The notes: generated from the sequence alone by a model not told the origin. Numbered from the stretch's first letter, positions 51,295-64,000 are shown. The stretch is 64,000 nt of DNA from Turbatrix aceti (GCA_963969345.1 OZ017769.1:9117725-9181724), one strand, 5' to 3'. Translations and numbers: made by a program.

Positions 51295-54200
51295 TACATG
51301 GTAGGCGACGGCTGTCTGACTTGCTGTGCTTTTACTCTTCTATTCTATTCTGTATTCTACTTTTTTCGCTTTTCTCATGCTCGCGACCGATGCGTCGTCA
51401 TCCTCATCTTCTTCCATGTGTTGATACCTACCCTACTTGTGTAATTTCTTTACCGCTCCTAACAAGGTATCTAAAACATGAGGCAATTATACCTTTTGTC
51501 ATCTTTGTGTCTTTTTTCTCTCGACTCGAACACAACTTTGTAACACTTTGCGGATATTTTTCGACTGATTTTTTGTTGTATGGTGAATTTTGAATGAACA
51601 AAGGATATGAATTGGGGGCGGGGCTTGCTTTGCGGAAAAAAAGGATAAATTAGGTTTTTTAGGGTTTCTTTGCATTAGAAACGGTTGAAAAGTGCGTCGG
51701 TGAATAAAATGAAGATAACCTTGGTTACGATCGACAATTGTCCAGTGCTGTCGGGTACTTGACTCGAACCAGGAATTTCGGGTCGGGTACCCGGCGGCAC
51801 TGAAATTGTCCGATGATTTGATACATTTGATGTGCACTGAGAAACCGTAACTTCAGAATCCGGCTTCTAAAATATAAAAAATAAAAAAGTTTAAACCTTC
51901 CACATAGGTGTCTACAATTTCGGCACAAAACATATTTTTATTTATTTATTTACCGTTATAGCACCACATTACATACATACAATATTTCATAATGCGATTC
52001 CATAGGACGTCTACTTCTGTCGATGGATGTCGACGCGGACTTCAGAGTCAAAAAGTCCTGAAGTCCTGAGGCATGTTTGCGCTACTGCCCCCAGAGTACG
52101 CAGCTAGATCGTGGTTAGAGCGGAGTTGAGTGTTGAGAATGATGACGATCCAGCCATCGCTGTGTCGGACCTTCCAAATTGATAAAAAAAAGCTCACAGA
52201 GGGCTGTTAATCATGCATTAAAAACAATTCAAAATGAGATATTTATCCGTCACCTGATCCCAGATTATCCCAATTGATTGTTTTGCAAAAAAAAAATTTA
52301 ATTTAATTTAATTTTTGCATTTGGTATAAAACTTTTCTCCAAAAACATTTTGATCTTTTTTTTTGAAAGCGGTTTCCCGTGACACAGGTAAAAAACAGGT
52401 ATATAGAAAAATATCGCTAACAGAATGAAATTAAAAGAACTGAGAAAGGGTGCAAAGAAACACCTGGCTAATTTTATAACGATGTGCAACTTTGGTTACG
52501 ATCGACGAAGGCGACATGAGTAATTGCCTACTAATACAAATTTTGTTACCAGGAATTTATAGTTTTTCTCGTTTTGGCAAAAATAAGGTAAAAAATTTCG
52601 GCAAATTATAACAACGTGCGATAAATAAATAAATGAAATTATTGTATATAAAATGTATATTAAACTGAATTGAAGCGTTTGTGGACTAAAAATGAGATTT
52701 TCTTCGATTTTAAAATTTGATACCCTGTTTTAGGACTTTTTTGTTCCCTTGGTACTCTTTGGTTTGTCGGGGTTTTAGAAATCATTTCGGAAATTATAAA
52801 ACGTGTTTTTTTCATATTTTTCATTAGAAATAAAGCAAAAATGACTGTAAAAACCGTTTTTTCCCAAAATCTGATTTTTGAGAGTGCTTGACGTCTGTCT
52901 CGTCTTTTCCACTCACTCAATCGTACATAAGACAGAAGAACATGCGTCTTGGATTTTGAGATTTTTGCAATACCATTCGTCCATTGTAGGGGTTTAGTAC
53001 TACGGAAATCCCAAATCTTCGACAGATTATACATATTTTTATTTGGTCTGCTTTTTGACAAATTGAAAAAGATTTTCCCAGCTTTGCTTGCGTGCACATG
53101 ATTTTTGTTGATTTCCCCGTCCCTTTGAGTCTTGACATGCCGGAACTGCAACTTTCGTACCAAGCAAAGAAATGAATGCATGACGTTTATTTTTATTATT
53201 TCCAAGATATAAATTTGGCAATTTCAACCGAATTTTTTACGTCATTTTGCCCGAAATCAATTTTTTGTGCCTACAAATGCTGTAAAAATAATTTTTTCCT
53301 GGTGTGAAAAAAAATTGTTCCCACCATCCGGGTCGCTTTTCTTTTGCTTTACCCCCCCCCCCCTTTTTTTTTTCATGGAAAAAAATGCCCATGAACGGCG
53401 GGCGAGTTGTAAACATGGCCGAGGAAGAAAGGAAAAGCGCTATCACCCGGCCACTTATGCCAGCTGGTGACCGGCCGAACGAGGACCGCCAAAGCCGACA
53501 AAAGAGCAGGCAAAAAGTGCCGTCGAGTTGAGCCTTGTTTTGCTGTCATGGCCACAAAAGCAACATGCATAATTTCTGACAAAACCACTTCCCGCTTTTT
53601 TTTGGGCACTAAAAATTTTTTTTTTTATTATGCGGTCCAGTAAGTCTGTGTGACGTCAGTTTCGTTTCTTGACTTGACATAAATTGTTTTGCACTTGACA
53701 TCAGTCGTCAGGTCGGTCGTCAGTCAGGTGAACCAACTGGAAGACGGGAAATATCGATGTCACGCACCTGAAAGGAGCTTTAATGTTCTCTTCAGGGTAG
53801 TCTGGACCTGGATGGGAAGAAAGAAAGAAAACACGCAAGATACATAAAGAGCCATTCGTAAATGGTAAATGCTGAACGATGCGATGACGAAGATGCCCGG
53901 CGCCGACGTTGTTGGCTATGACGAAAACGCTCTGGTTGGTGATGATCAGAAAAATTGGTTACGTTATGCAAAAAATAGATTTCTGTATGCATAAGTTTCA
54001 GAAACCAAGAAACAAAGTTCATGCATGCATGGTTTACTGTACTTGGAAAAAAACAGAATGCCACATTCTTGAGTCCAAAAAGACAAAAACACAGCAAAAA
54101 AGCTTTTTTCATGGCTCAAAAACATTTCAAACATCTTTTGTTGCATTTTGATTGTCTTTTATCAAACAAAATCTGACAGTTTTTTTTCTACCGTAAACAT

Positions 54201-55506
54201 TTTTTTATGTGCATGTTTTTTTGCATGTACAGTTGTTATATTTTTTATGACATCCCAAAAACAAAGATTTATAATAGTTTTATTACTGTTTTCAATTTTT
54301 TCAAATCAAAAAAACTCTGCCGAAAAAATTGAAAAACATGAAAAACAATTTTCGGTTAAAAAATAAATACCAAAAAATGCATTTATGGTTTTTTGTTTGT
54401 CGGCATCATGCATTTTTTTATGCGACTCAAATAATTATTAATAGGACGTCGTGTTTTTTGATGGCATTTATTCTCTTTGGACTCCGCAGGGCACAATGGA
54501 AAATGTAATTCTTTGTGTCGGCTAAAAATAGCATCAACATCTTGAGGGTTTCTATTTGGATAAATTTGTGCTTGCTGGTGCTTCTTTCATTAGTAGTAGC
54601 ATCTTCGTTATTGCCTGTTCTGATTTTCGGTGCAGATTACAGGAAAACAACAAAATACCCTCTGCTGTTTGTACTCTTGCGTCCTCCTCGTTTTTCTCCC
54701 AGAGGAAAGGATCCTTCTCTCCGGGGACCCTTCCGGCTTGCAGTGTTCTGGAAAATTGCCCTATTTAGCCTGCCTGCAGCCAACAGACTACAGCCAACAG
54801 ACAACAGACGTGCCAGGCTGATTAGACGGCTCCAGACGATTGCTGAACTTTAGTACAACGTGGATGCTGGGGGTGCAGCTCTGCGACTGACTTTTGGGAT
54901 CGTTTCTGGGTCCAGGGGGATCAAAAAAGGGGACCATAAAGGAATCCGGATAATTTCCTGGGGGGTGCCGTAGAGAGAGTTATATGGTCTGCGACCATGT
55001 GTCCATGACCGGCCAAGTGGTCCTTCAAAAACACTAAACGAACGTATTCCAGCTGCAAATTGCCGCTGGATGTGGACTCTTATTTGCACAAATTTGGGGT
55101 TTTTGGGAGGTTTTGGAGGGCATGGGTGTGCCGTGCCATTCGTCATCGCAAAAAGAAGGAGATAAGACGATTTCAAAGCAGATGAGGAGGAGGAGGGCAC
55201 TTTTGTGAGAACAAACCACAACCATAACCTTGGGTAAGTGTCCAGGCCCAAGGAAAGAGTCAGTCTATGTATTGCCTGCCCCAAATGACTGACGACTGAC
55301 GTCAGGCTTGCAAGCGTGAGGCGTAAAGCGCGTGCCGTCGTTGTCAAAATCGATGTTTAGTGGGAAAGAAGGAAGAGGGCGGACGCACGGCTAGCCAAGC
55401 CAAGAAACAAGACAGGCACACGCGCCAAGTCCCTTGGCTCCACCCGACTGCCTGGTTGGCCTAGGCTGGCAAGACGGCGCAGACTCGCGCAAATGAGACC
55501 ACAAAC
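51295..55506. other. 4.2-kb gap between vps-4 and the LDLa protein gene
   Basis: This has the vps-4 3' UTR followed by AT-rich sequence. An imperfect hairpin at about 51745-51803 is built on GTGCTGTCGGGTAC and its partner; it is not a tRNA because no A-box lies at the right spacing. A 181-codon minus-strand open frame (52660-53205) is AT-rich and lacks domain or exon partners. No gene is called. Confidence 0.5.
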
Positions 55507-58500
55507 ATGGTGATGGGAAGGAGTCTATCATCATCATCATCAACAACATTGTCGACGATGCCGAGGATACAGAAGGGTAACAATTGCTTTTTGCTTTTAC
55601 TATTTTTGGCGACAATTGTGGCCCAGGCAGGCGCACAAGATTTCTACGGCGCCCAGTACGTCAACATTCCTCCCGACGAAGCCAGACCACGGCAGCGACC
55701 GCCCGTAGGGTACCCTGACCTGACCGGAGGCGATGACGAACCAGTCCTCGAATCTGAATCCGCTTCCGATTCCGAAGAACCCAGGTGTCCGGGTGAGTGG
55801 CAGTGGAGGTGCGACAACTACCAATGCATCGCCCAGTACGACGTCTGCGACGGAGTTGAGGTACGTAATCTTTTTTTTTCAAAGTTCAAAAAATCAAATG
55901 CCATTCAGATTTTTTTTGCGATAGAAAATTACAGTTGTATGTTGTTTACTAAATAATCCAGGCGCATTTGTATGCAATCAAGAGTGTCCATAGTTACGGT
56001 TGGTAGATAAATACATACAAACACCGGGGCGCGGGAAGAGAAAAAAATACAACCGGCGCCCTTTCAACACAATGCCGGCAATTGGCTTATACAAATTGTA
56101 TCGTATCGTATACTTTTTACCTGTCGAGCGAGTGTGTAGAGTTGTACCTTTTAGACAGTCATGCATTCGGAGAATGTTTTTTTTACCGACGTCAACTTGC
56201 TTTTCTTGGGGAGTAAAATGACAAATGTGCATTTTATTTATTTTATAAACGGAAAAAAAACAGAACAGACAAATTGTAGCTCCAGTGTGAATATTTCGTT
56301 TTTCTTCCATTTTTCGTGGAACGCGGGAAAAAGCGTTCCCACGACTGGCTTGTTTTTTGGATCCAGCTGGAGGGGATGCGTAGTAGAATACAAAGAACCG
56401 AAACCAGAACACATAATTTAATATCGCAAAGTGGTGAATTTGAACACACTGGTGTGCACATTGTTTTTTACAGCAGGTTGTTTGTTCTTTGACATGATAT
56501 TTATTTAAAACGAGAATTTTGAAAACACTCTTCCTATTTATTAAACATAGTGCATATCTCTTCCGAATAGTGCAATATTTAGTATATCTTTTCTGATCAG
56601 CTCAATGGATAAGAAAAGCTCGGCATCATGTAGTAGTTGTCTTTTGAACAGTCAAAAAACCAAATAACATCGATCACTCAAAGAAAATTTTTTTTGGAGT
56701 TTGAAAAAATGAATTTGTTGGAAGATGTGAAAAATGCACTTGCCATTTATAGACTTGAGTTAGGTTTGGGAATTAAGTGCAGTGCAGAAAGCCTTGACGC
56801 CTTGCTAAATATGCAAACTTGAAAAAAAGTGAGCTGTGAGCTTTGAATTGACTTTCATGGAAAAATTCTAAAAAATTGGATTTCAAAGTTGTTTGCATAA
56901 AAATGTTTTTATCGTACTAATTTTAGAACAGAATTTCGGATTTTTAGAAGGTAAAATGAATTTTTTTAAACAGCTTACTGCTCATTATCGTCATTCCAAA
57001 TTCTATTCACTAGGTACACCTATAATCCTTGGTGCCTTTCCGAGTAAAAGTCATAAACAACATGTTTTGAAAATAAAAAAAAGTGTGACTCTCTCTGTCA
57101 GGGATAATCGACCACATTAGCAATTGTATTAAATTGTTGGATTAGTTCTATTTATATCTCAAAAAAACGTGTGTGAAAAAATTTATATTACCAAAAAAAT
57201 TTGTTCTTTTTCAAAGTTTTGAATTTTGATCTTTAATTTTAATTCAAATTTGATCTATTTTTTTTCAAACCCAAAATTTATTCAAATTGCATATTATTTC
57301 CAAATTTTTTTAATAACCCAATTTGTAGCATTTTTTTTATCATCCATGCTTTTTTAGTAATTTGCGGAATTCCTCTCTGCAAAGTTGCTCTAATGACCGA
57401 CCGGAGAAAAAAAAAGCATGCATGATGGGGGCTCAAATTGACCGGCACTCCCTCTTTTGCCTGTGGTTTTCCGACTAAATACACAAATTCCCGACAAACT
57501 AAGGGACAAACTTCTTTGCTCTCGCTTTGGCGGCTTCCTCGTTCGTTCATTAATGTGTAAACGGACACGGAAAGGCAGGCAAAATTGATTCTATCTAAAC
57601 GTGTTTGTCTGAGCTTGCGACAGAGACAGTAACCGTAGTCAGTCGTAATGTATGCGTATGTATGCGAGATTTGAAACTTCCTACACCCCCTCCTCTCCCA
57701 ACAGGATGTCAGTAAGTGGAACGAGCGGAAAGGCACAAGTAGCCGGCTGAATGCTTTGCTTTCTCTTTGCCCTGCATGTTTTAGAATGTTCAAGACCCGA
57801 TAAACTCTCCTCCGGACACCATTTACCAGCATTTCTTTCTTTAGGGTTAAAAAATTCAAAGCATTTTTTATTCCTAAAGTTTTTTATACATATTTACTAA
57901 AAAAAGACCGGCACCAGAAAAAAAGTATATATTTAGCCGCAAATTATTGTTTGCCTAACAAGATGCAAAGCAAACACTGCTGTTTTTTTGAGAACAATAA
58001 ACAAAAAACACATACTGGATACATACTGGATACTGATGACTTCGGTGACCAATTTGATGGCGTATAAGCTTCTGGGAATATGCGCGCATACGTTATCACG
58101 GGATTTTTGCAGAAAATACGCAGGGTTTGAGAAGGATGAGCTCGGGGATTTTTTTTAAAGAGGATGTGTTAAGATATCGCATTTTAGGGTGCAAGGGAAA
58201 TTAATTCGTCATTTGTTTTATACATACATATGCACTTTGATGGGGTGCAAGCAAAGATCTTCGGAATTCAAGTTGAAACTTTTTTTTAAAATAAATTCTA
58301 AATCGTTTTTAAAATTTTTTTATAAACAAATTCTAGAATTTAAATAAAAATTATAATTTCTAAACAAATATTGAAAAAAATGGACATTTTATAAAATTTT
58401 CATTTTAAGAAAAAATTATTTTATATAATTTGCAATTTGTTCAAGTTTTGCCAAAATTGTCCCTTTTACAAAAATAGCATCCATACGATCCCTAAATTAA

Positions 58501-58970
58501 TCATGACAGCAAGCGACCCCCTGTGTATGTGTAGAAAAAAAATTCATGTGCTAGAGATTAATCAATTCTGATGAAATGGTGCGTGTCTTCAGCAATGCGC
58601 CGATGGGAGCGATGAGCGTCACTGCCGTGGCCGCTTTGGACCCCAGCAGCAGGACCCGGCGATCAACCCGATGCCAACGCTGCCCCTGCGGCCATCGCCC
58701 GGTGGCACTGGCATCCGACAGCAGCTACCCTCCGCCGGACCCTCCAGACCAACCGCCAAGGGCACAACACCGTCCGCAACTCCACCAACCGACTTCTTAC
58801 CTCTCAAATTCGTCTTAGCCGGTGCCTTGTCGTTTATGCTGGTGGCAGTGTTCGCGCACTGCGTTGTCAAGCGACGCCAACAGCTCAGCGATAGGGTCAA
58901 AAACTATCGCAAGGGAAAACCCGTCAACGACGACGAGGACGACTTTCTCATCTCGCAGATGTACAGCTAG
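55507..58970 (+). CDS. Single-LDLa-repeat type I membrane protein
   Basis: This is a small cell-surface protein. Exons are 55507-55860 and 58593-58970, phase 0, giving 243 residues. A signal peptide is seen (hydrophobic core about 26-42, FLLLLFLATIVAQAG). An acidic/Pro-rich segment follows. One complete LDL-receptor class A repeat is split by the intron, with six Cys at 94, 102, 107, 114, 120 and 129 and the calcium motif CDGVEQCADGSDERHC. A Pro/Ser/Thr-rich stalk, one membrane helix (about 189-210) and a basic cytosolic tail ending in DDEDDFLISQMYS complete it. The ATG at 55558 is an alternative start. LDLa repeats bind ligands through calcium. Splitting the repeat across a 2.7-kb intron makes either exon alone look incomplete. 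I do not recognise the specific orthologue. Confidence 0.8.
55861..58592 (+). other. Intron of the LDLa protein gene
   Basis: This 2.7-kb intron holds short open frames on both strands, including 56637-56822 (+) and 57278-57859 (-). They have no recognised domain and I see no splice partners. They are left uncalled. Confidence 0.55.
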
Positions 58971-60015
58971 ACCGGAGACCGAGTTGCAACGTTGTATCTG
59001 GATTCAACGACTGACAGCAGATCTGAAAATCATCTCAAAACTGTTTTTTGCGTCTTCAATGAATTTTGTATGGTTTTTTGTTGATCAAAAAAAAATTTGA
59101 TTGCTGCTGTTTTTTTGTTGCAACATTGCCGACTTTGAATTCGATATATGTGTTCACAAATAATTCTTCTGCAGTTGAATAGACACTGCTCTAAACTTTC
59201 AAACATTTCGGCGTATCCAAACTTTTTTGAAAAACATAAACGAATTTTCATGCAATGCAAAATTGTTGAATTCAAAATATTTGCTCCAGGGGACCCCCCG
59301 GAGCGAGCCAAAAATTATATCCACTGTTGGGCACTTATATCGGTGCCCAACCGGACACGATATAAGAAACCCAAATACGGATAACAATATCGAAAACGTG
59401 ATATCAAACCAAAGATCATTTGGGCAAGCGACATGATAGAAAGGTTCAAAACACAAATGGCACAGAACTCCGTCATTCTTAGTTTATAGAAAGAGATCGA
59501 GATTCCAGAGAACAAAAGATACGATATAATTGATGCCGCTATGCGCGCGTAAAGACCAAAAAGCGTGCGCACTTTTCTAAACGGCGCGGGCATTCAAAAA
59601 ATGTTTGCTATTCCATGAATAATTTATCTTTTTGTAATTGTGTTGATAAAATTTTTGTTATCATCGCACACAACTTATATGTAAGTATCAAATCGATTTT
59701 TTCATAACTTTGTGATGTCATATTTCCTTTGAAAACACAGTAACAAAAAAACTAGAAAATGAATTTATGTTAAATTTTCATAGTAATGATTATACAAAAA
59801 TACAAATTAAAATCAAAAATATTGAATAACATTACTACAAATTCAGATTTGTATTTATAATTTCAGGAGAAAAGGGCTTGTGTCAAAGGGAATATGCTAA
59901 ACGCAAAAAACAATCTCAATTTTGCACGACAACTATAACATTCGTTTGCGTACTAAATATTAATAAAATTTCTTTTCTACTTTGTTTTACTGTTATAACA
60001 ATTTTACAGTTGAAC
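58971..60015. other. Gap before the chemoreceptor pair
   Basis: This is mostly AT-rich. It contains a short perfect inverted repeat, GTTGGGCAC (59326-59334) with its complement at 59343-59351, an 8-base loop hairpin. It also holds the upstream sequence of the first chemoreceptor, with an acceptor TTTTACAG ending at 60009. No gene is seen. Confidence 0.5.
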
Positions 60016-61098
60016 ATGGCTAACGGGACAATAGATAACGCTGTAGAACAAGAAATGAATGAAATTATAGAAAACTCACCAATACTGTATCGTACCGTTA
60101 GTTACCTCGCGCATACAATTGCAGGTATTCAAGTGTGCAACATAACGATAATGATTACTGTCGAATATTTTATGGTTAAAAATATTGTGTCTAAAAACAG
60201 TACAATGAGATCTCCGTACTTTGCTTTAATTGTAATTGGTGCTACTTATTATATTCTTTTTACCATTGTTGAGATATTGGCACCTGTTTTCTTAACAATT
60301 AAAATATATTACAGAGCAATAGAACTTCACTACGTTTTTTTCACGGGTATCTGGTTTACCTTCATGTCGTTCAACAGATTTACAGGTAATTTTTAAATTT
60401 TTTAAAGTTTTATTGAAACAATCTTTGCAGCTGTGATTTTGTGGCGGCACATGAAAATATTGTGGACCCCCAAACTTACGATACTGTATATTTTATTCAT
60501 TTTTATTTTCCCAATATTAATGATGATTCCGGTTGCTAACAGTTGGAATTGTATCTTTGATCGCCTTCAATCATCCGAATGTCGACATTTTAGAGACTGG
60601 TCAATTTATGCATCCGACCTTTGCGATGGGGTCTCTACGGTAGTTTCAGCATTTTTCTGTCTATCAGCAGGCCTAGCCAGTAGATTCGGTGACAAATCTC
60701 AAAACAAAGTGTCCGCACAAATAAGAAAGGCCGAAAATAACCTTATCATTCAGACATCGTTTTTCACAACATTTTACGTGATGCATAGCCTCATGGTTTT
60801 TGTTTCCAGTTTTTTTCTCCCAACCTTGACATTGTTGATTTCAATGTATATCTACGCTTTTAGTGAAATCATCAGAGAATTATCCGTGACATCAGTTTTT
60901 GTACCTTTTATCGTTTGTGACATGTGGAAACAAAAGTTGTACCAAGAATTGTGGGTTGCCAAGGTTTTTGTCAAACCATCTACTAACCGTATGAAAAATT
61001 TTTTTATAACACTGCCAACTAGTTTTTATTTGTTTTCGTATTATGCTGTTATGGTGAATTTGATTGCAACGATTTTGTATATAAATCGTACAAAGTAA
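60016..61098 (+). CDS. Seven-pass chemoreceptor-like protein 1 (srg-superfamily type)
   Basis: This is a nematode-type serpentine receptor, probably chemosensory. Exons are 60016-60385 and 60431-61098; the 45-nt intron sits within an NRFTG/AVILWRH junction in phase 1. The protein is 345 residues. Seven hydrophobic segments are seen. NRFTAVILWRHMKILW after TM3 resembles the srg/srv-type second-loop motif. Later landmarks are CLSAGLASRFG before TM5 and ELSVTSVFVPFIVC near TM6-TM7. The start is the ATG at 60016, six bases after a good acceptor. The frame is open further upstream but lacks a family match there. It is tandem with a close paralogue 248 bp downstream. The coding sequence is AT-rich compared with the housekeeping genes in this window, as is usual for rapidly evolving chemoreceptors. 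Confidence 0.85.
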
Positions 61099-61346
61099 AA
61101 AAAATGCTGTGATACTGACTTTTTTTGCGAAAATTTTGTATTACTTTTTGGCTAACTCCAATCCCTGTTTTTCTTTACTCAAGTTATTTGTAAATAAATA
61201 AAATCTTTGTTTTTTTCACCCATGTTATTTGTAAATAAATAAATACATCTTTCAATAATTCATTATATTTTATACCTGATATGTCAGCTGTAACATTCGA
61301 TAGCACAGTAACATTTTTACACGTTTAGTGTGACTTTCTTTTAGGC

Positions 61347-62429
61347 ATGGCAAACATGACTAAAGATGAATTTATTGGTGAGGAACTGTACGATATATAT
61401 AACCGCTATCCATTGTTGTATTATGGTCTCACCTATCTTGTGCATACCTTTGCAGGTATACAAGCATGCAACTTGATGCTAATGATTGTTGTCGTCTATT
61501 TTCTAGTTAAGAATATTTTACCAAAAAACAGTACAATGAAAACGCCATTCTTTGCTTTATTTATGATTGGTGCTGTGTATTACGTTATTTTTACAATTGT
61601 TGAAATCGGTGCACATTTTTTTCTGAGTTTTGAGCTAATGCAAAAAATATTTGAACAACATTACATATTTTTTACAGGAATCTGGTTTACAATTATGGCG
61701 TTCAACAGATTCACAGGTAATTTTTGAATTTTTTAAATTTAATTAAGTTAAAAAATCTTCGCAGCTGTGATTCTTTGGCGCCACATGAAAACGTTATGGA
61801 GCAAAAATCTTACGATACTGTACATTGTATTCATGTTTACTTGTCCATTTTTAATAATGCTTCCAGTCGCTGACCGTTGGAATTGTGTATTTTCTAAGGT
61901 CGAATCAACAAAATGCCAGTATTTTGATGACTGGTCGAGTTACGCATCCAATATCTGCGATGGAATTTGTACAGCGGTTTCGACTTTTTTTTGCTTATCA
62001 GCCGGCTTAGCGAGCCGATTCGGTGGCAAATCTCAGAACGAAGCAAAAAGAAATGCCGAAAACAATCTTCTCATTCAAACATTTTTTTTCACAACCTTTT
62101 ATGTTTTTCACAATATTTTAGTTTTTGCTTCCGTATTTTTCGAACAAAACCTAGCATTTTTGATATCAACGTTTATTTACGTTCTAAGTAGGATAGTCCA
62201 AGAATTATCCGTGACATCAATCTTTGTTCCTTTTATTGTTTGCAATACGTGGAAACAAAAACTATACCAACAATCATGGTTAACGATGGTTTTTGTCAAA
62301 TTGTCAAAAAATGCAGTAACGCGCTTTTTTAAAAGATTGCCAATAAGTTTCTATCTGTTTCTTTATTATTTTGTTATTGTCAATTTGATTGCGACGTTTT
62401 TATTCAATAATCGTGCAAAGTATGATTAA
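61347..62429 (+). CDS. Seven-pass chemoreceptor-like protein 2, tandem duplicate
   Basis: Exons are 61347-61716 and 61765-62429, giving 344 residues. The first exon is 370 nt in both copies, and the intron (48 nt here) is at the same site. Motifs shared with copy 1 include AIL-type NRFTG/AVILWRHMK, LTILYIVF, NNLLIQTFFFTTFYV, and QELSVTSIFVPFIVC. Divergence is spread along the whole protein, with small indels such as the loss of one residue near SQNEAKRNAENN. Its start is two bases after a TTTTAG acceptor, consistent with trans-splicing or a leader intron. The two copies clearly come from one local duplication. Confidence 0.86.
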
Positions 62430-64000
62430 AAATTTAGGAAAAATATCTAGTACAGTTTGATATTTGGGCAGATAAGTTAACAAATGTATTGCTAAAACAC
62501 AAATTTGCTTTGTTTTATTCTAATACTTGTTACTGATATCCGCGAATTTTTGACAAACAACACCATACTGAAACTAAATTTTTATCAATTGACAACTCAA
62601 ATATCAAAAAATTGATGACTCAACAAAAAAACGTCATCAAATACATAAATATCAGATTGGCTTGAATTTCAAGTATGTTTTTCGAACGTATATAATTTTG
62701 GAAAACGCAATAACACAAATAAATGTAAGAATAAAATTTCATAATTACAAATTTACTAATCGACACAAAACATTATTGGAACCAAAGTCAAACACAAGAT
62801 TTTTGATTTTTAAAAAACACAAATATTTTCCCTGACGATGATAACACAAAGCATCATCACACGAGACGTCTCTGCAAAGTCATGCCTGCGACTGGTCTGG
62901 AAAAAGAGGTTGATCTCTGTTACTTTGTTGCAACGTAAACTGCAACAACCGGAATTATGAAGAAAAGAACATACAAAATCAATAAGTAGCAACACAACTC
63001 TTTATCCTGGTTTTCTTTCTCGCATTTTTCCGCACAAAAAAAAGAACAACACGAGGGATCCACTTTTCTCCTGCCCAGGCTCACCCAGACTGACTGATGT
63101 AACCGGGGTGATTTCTGTCATCACGACTGTTGACCGACCTCTGAACCAACAACCCAACCCTCTCTCCCTGAACGATTGCTCTTGCGTATAAAAGACAACA
63201 CTACGCGAAAAAATCCCGACACGAAGCGCGTGCGCATTTTTGCGCGTTTTTTTGAAAGTGATGTCTATTTGGCGTCATTTTTCGGGTATTCATAATTTTT
63301 TCTTAGTTTTGCCATTCACCACTCTTAACAAACAAAGTCCGACAATTCAAATGCATTTTTGACCTAATTGATAACTCATCAGAGCGCTGCGCTACAACGC
63401 AGAGAAAATGCTATTGCATGAAAAAACCGTTGTGCCTTTCTCAAAACTGGGAAAGTTATTCCGTATTTTGGCATTCTACGCACCTTCTACACACTCATTG
63501 ATTAAGTTTGAGCCCATGGTGGTGATACTTGTATCGATCACTTTGGTGATATAACGGTTTACAATTTGCCCCTTTTGACGTGTGTCGTCGGGACCACCGG
63601 AGTACAGCGATAATGCCCCAAATGCATTTTATTGTACTCATTTGGCCCCGCGGGGCTCAAATAACAAAACAAACTAGCCATATATCACTAATCAATGATG
63701 CCTAAAGGCAAGGATACCCTATGGTAGAACAAGGAACACTCTGCGCGCACGCGTGCATAGTGTTACCCTAGGTTTTTATGAAGCAAAAGGAGTACGTCGA
63801 CGAGAACTTCAATATCACTATTGCCACATACTTTTTTTTGTTATTTGAGCCCCGCGGGGCCAAATGAGTACAATAAAATGCATTTGGGGCATTATCGCTG
63901 TACTCCGGTGGTCCCGACGACACACGTCAAAAGGGGCAAATTGTAAACCGTTATATCACCAAAGTGATCGATACAAGTATCACCACCATGGGCTCAAACT
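62430..64000. other. 3' gap and right-edge repeat
   Basis: This is 1 kb of AT-rich sequence after the chemoreceptors, then a TATAAAA at 63187-63193 and the motif CGCGTGCGCATTTT at 63227-63240. These could mark a promoter for a gene beyond the window. The last 500 bp is a long inverted repeat, listed separately. Confidence 0.5.
63505..64000. mobile_element. Long inverted repeat cut by the window edge
   Basis: Two 165-bp arms, 63505-63669 and 63836-64000, appear as near-exact complements around a centre of about 166 bp. Each arm contains a GAGCCCCGCGGGGCTC-type palindrome. The right arm runs to the last base, so the true ends and any target duplication lie partly outside. The centre has no coding capacity. 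This fits a miniature inverted-repeat or foldback transposon. Confidence 0.65.

Noticed and set aside
51745..51803. tRNA-like GGTTCGAGTC box on the minus strand
   Set aside because: The B-box-like piece is within an imperfect hairpin. No A-box at correct spacing and no cloverleaf could be drawn.
52660..53205. 181-codon minus-strand frame
   Set aside because: AT-rich with Lys/Ser/Phe bias expected by chance. No domain or splice structure.
57278..57859. 193-codon minus-strand frame inside the LDLa gene intron
   Set aside because: No domain, unusual composition and no supporting exon. It could be a decayed element, but nothing identifies it.
59326..59351. GTTGGGCAC hairpin as a transcription terminator
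   Set aside because: Intrinsic terminators of that type are bacterial. In this context it is only a short inverted repeat.

Overview
The window looks like chromosomal DNA of a nematode, probably a chromadorean. Genes have GC-rich exons separated by AT-rich introns, with T-rich 3' splice sites of the TTTTCAG/TTTTTAG type. There is a tandem pair of nematode-style seven-pass chemoreceptors. Five genes have clear one-to-one animal orthologues: an hnRNP K-type KH protein (hrpk-1), an R7-RGS binding protein (rsbp-1), G-alpha-s (gsa-1), the large subunit of chromatin assembly factor 1 (chaf-1) and the ESCRT ATPase (vps-4). The species cannot be named from the sequence.

Layout: hrpk-1 (+) ends near 2.5 kb. 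rsbp-1 (-) and an unrecognised basic nuclear-type protein (+) are divergent between 3.3 and 6.5 kb. From 6.7 to 24 kb all recognised paralogues lie on the minus strand: seven tandem copies (A to G) of an unrecognised family of about 335-355 residues. Every copy has three exons. Exon 1 is exactly 58 nt, exon 2 (about 690-740 nt) encodes a coiled coil plus a conserved core, and exon 3 (about 260-300 nt) encodes a Cys/His zinc module. Copy E has a one-base frameshift in a T8 run. Copy F uses GC-AG splice sites at both introns and carries a 2.4-kb TA-flanked insertion in intron 1. The array also contains a 78-bp hAT-like mini-element, a tiny TATA-driven secreted-peptide gene, and a GGGGAACT-rich inverted/tandem repeat island next to a reverse-transcriptase fragment.

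From 24 to 31 kb there is no recognisable protein gene. The sequence is simple repeats and the probable 5' region of gsa-1. gsa-1 (30.9-37.3 kb, +) has a Trp where other G-alpha-s proteins have the conserved switch III Arg, and a 415-bp hAT-like palindromic element in an intron. chaf-1 (38.7-40.4 kb, +) and vps-4 (41.4-51.3 kb, +) follow. vps-4 has a 6.3-kb intron holding an opposite-strand rhodopsin-type GPCR gene. Another of its introns holds a 972-bp inverted-repeat element whose ends are CACAGTG, flanked by 5-bp TGACG duplications (Transib/RAG-like hallmarks). A single-LDLa-repeat membrane protein spans 55.5-59.0 kb. The two chemoreceptors lie at 60.0-62.4 kb. The right edge ends inside another long inverted repeat.

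The orthologues cover RNA binding, Gs/cAMP and R7-RGS signalling, replication-coupled chromatin assembly and endosomal sorting. Nothing suggests that they form one pathway. The lineage-specific material is the A-G array and the terminal-inverted-repeat elements.
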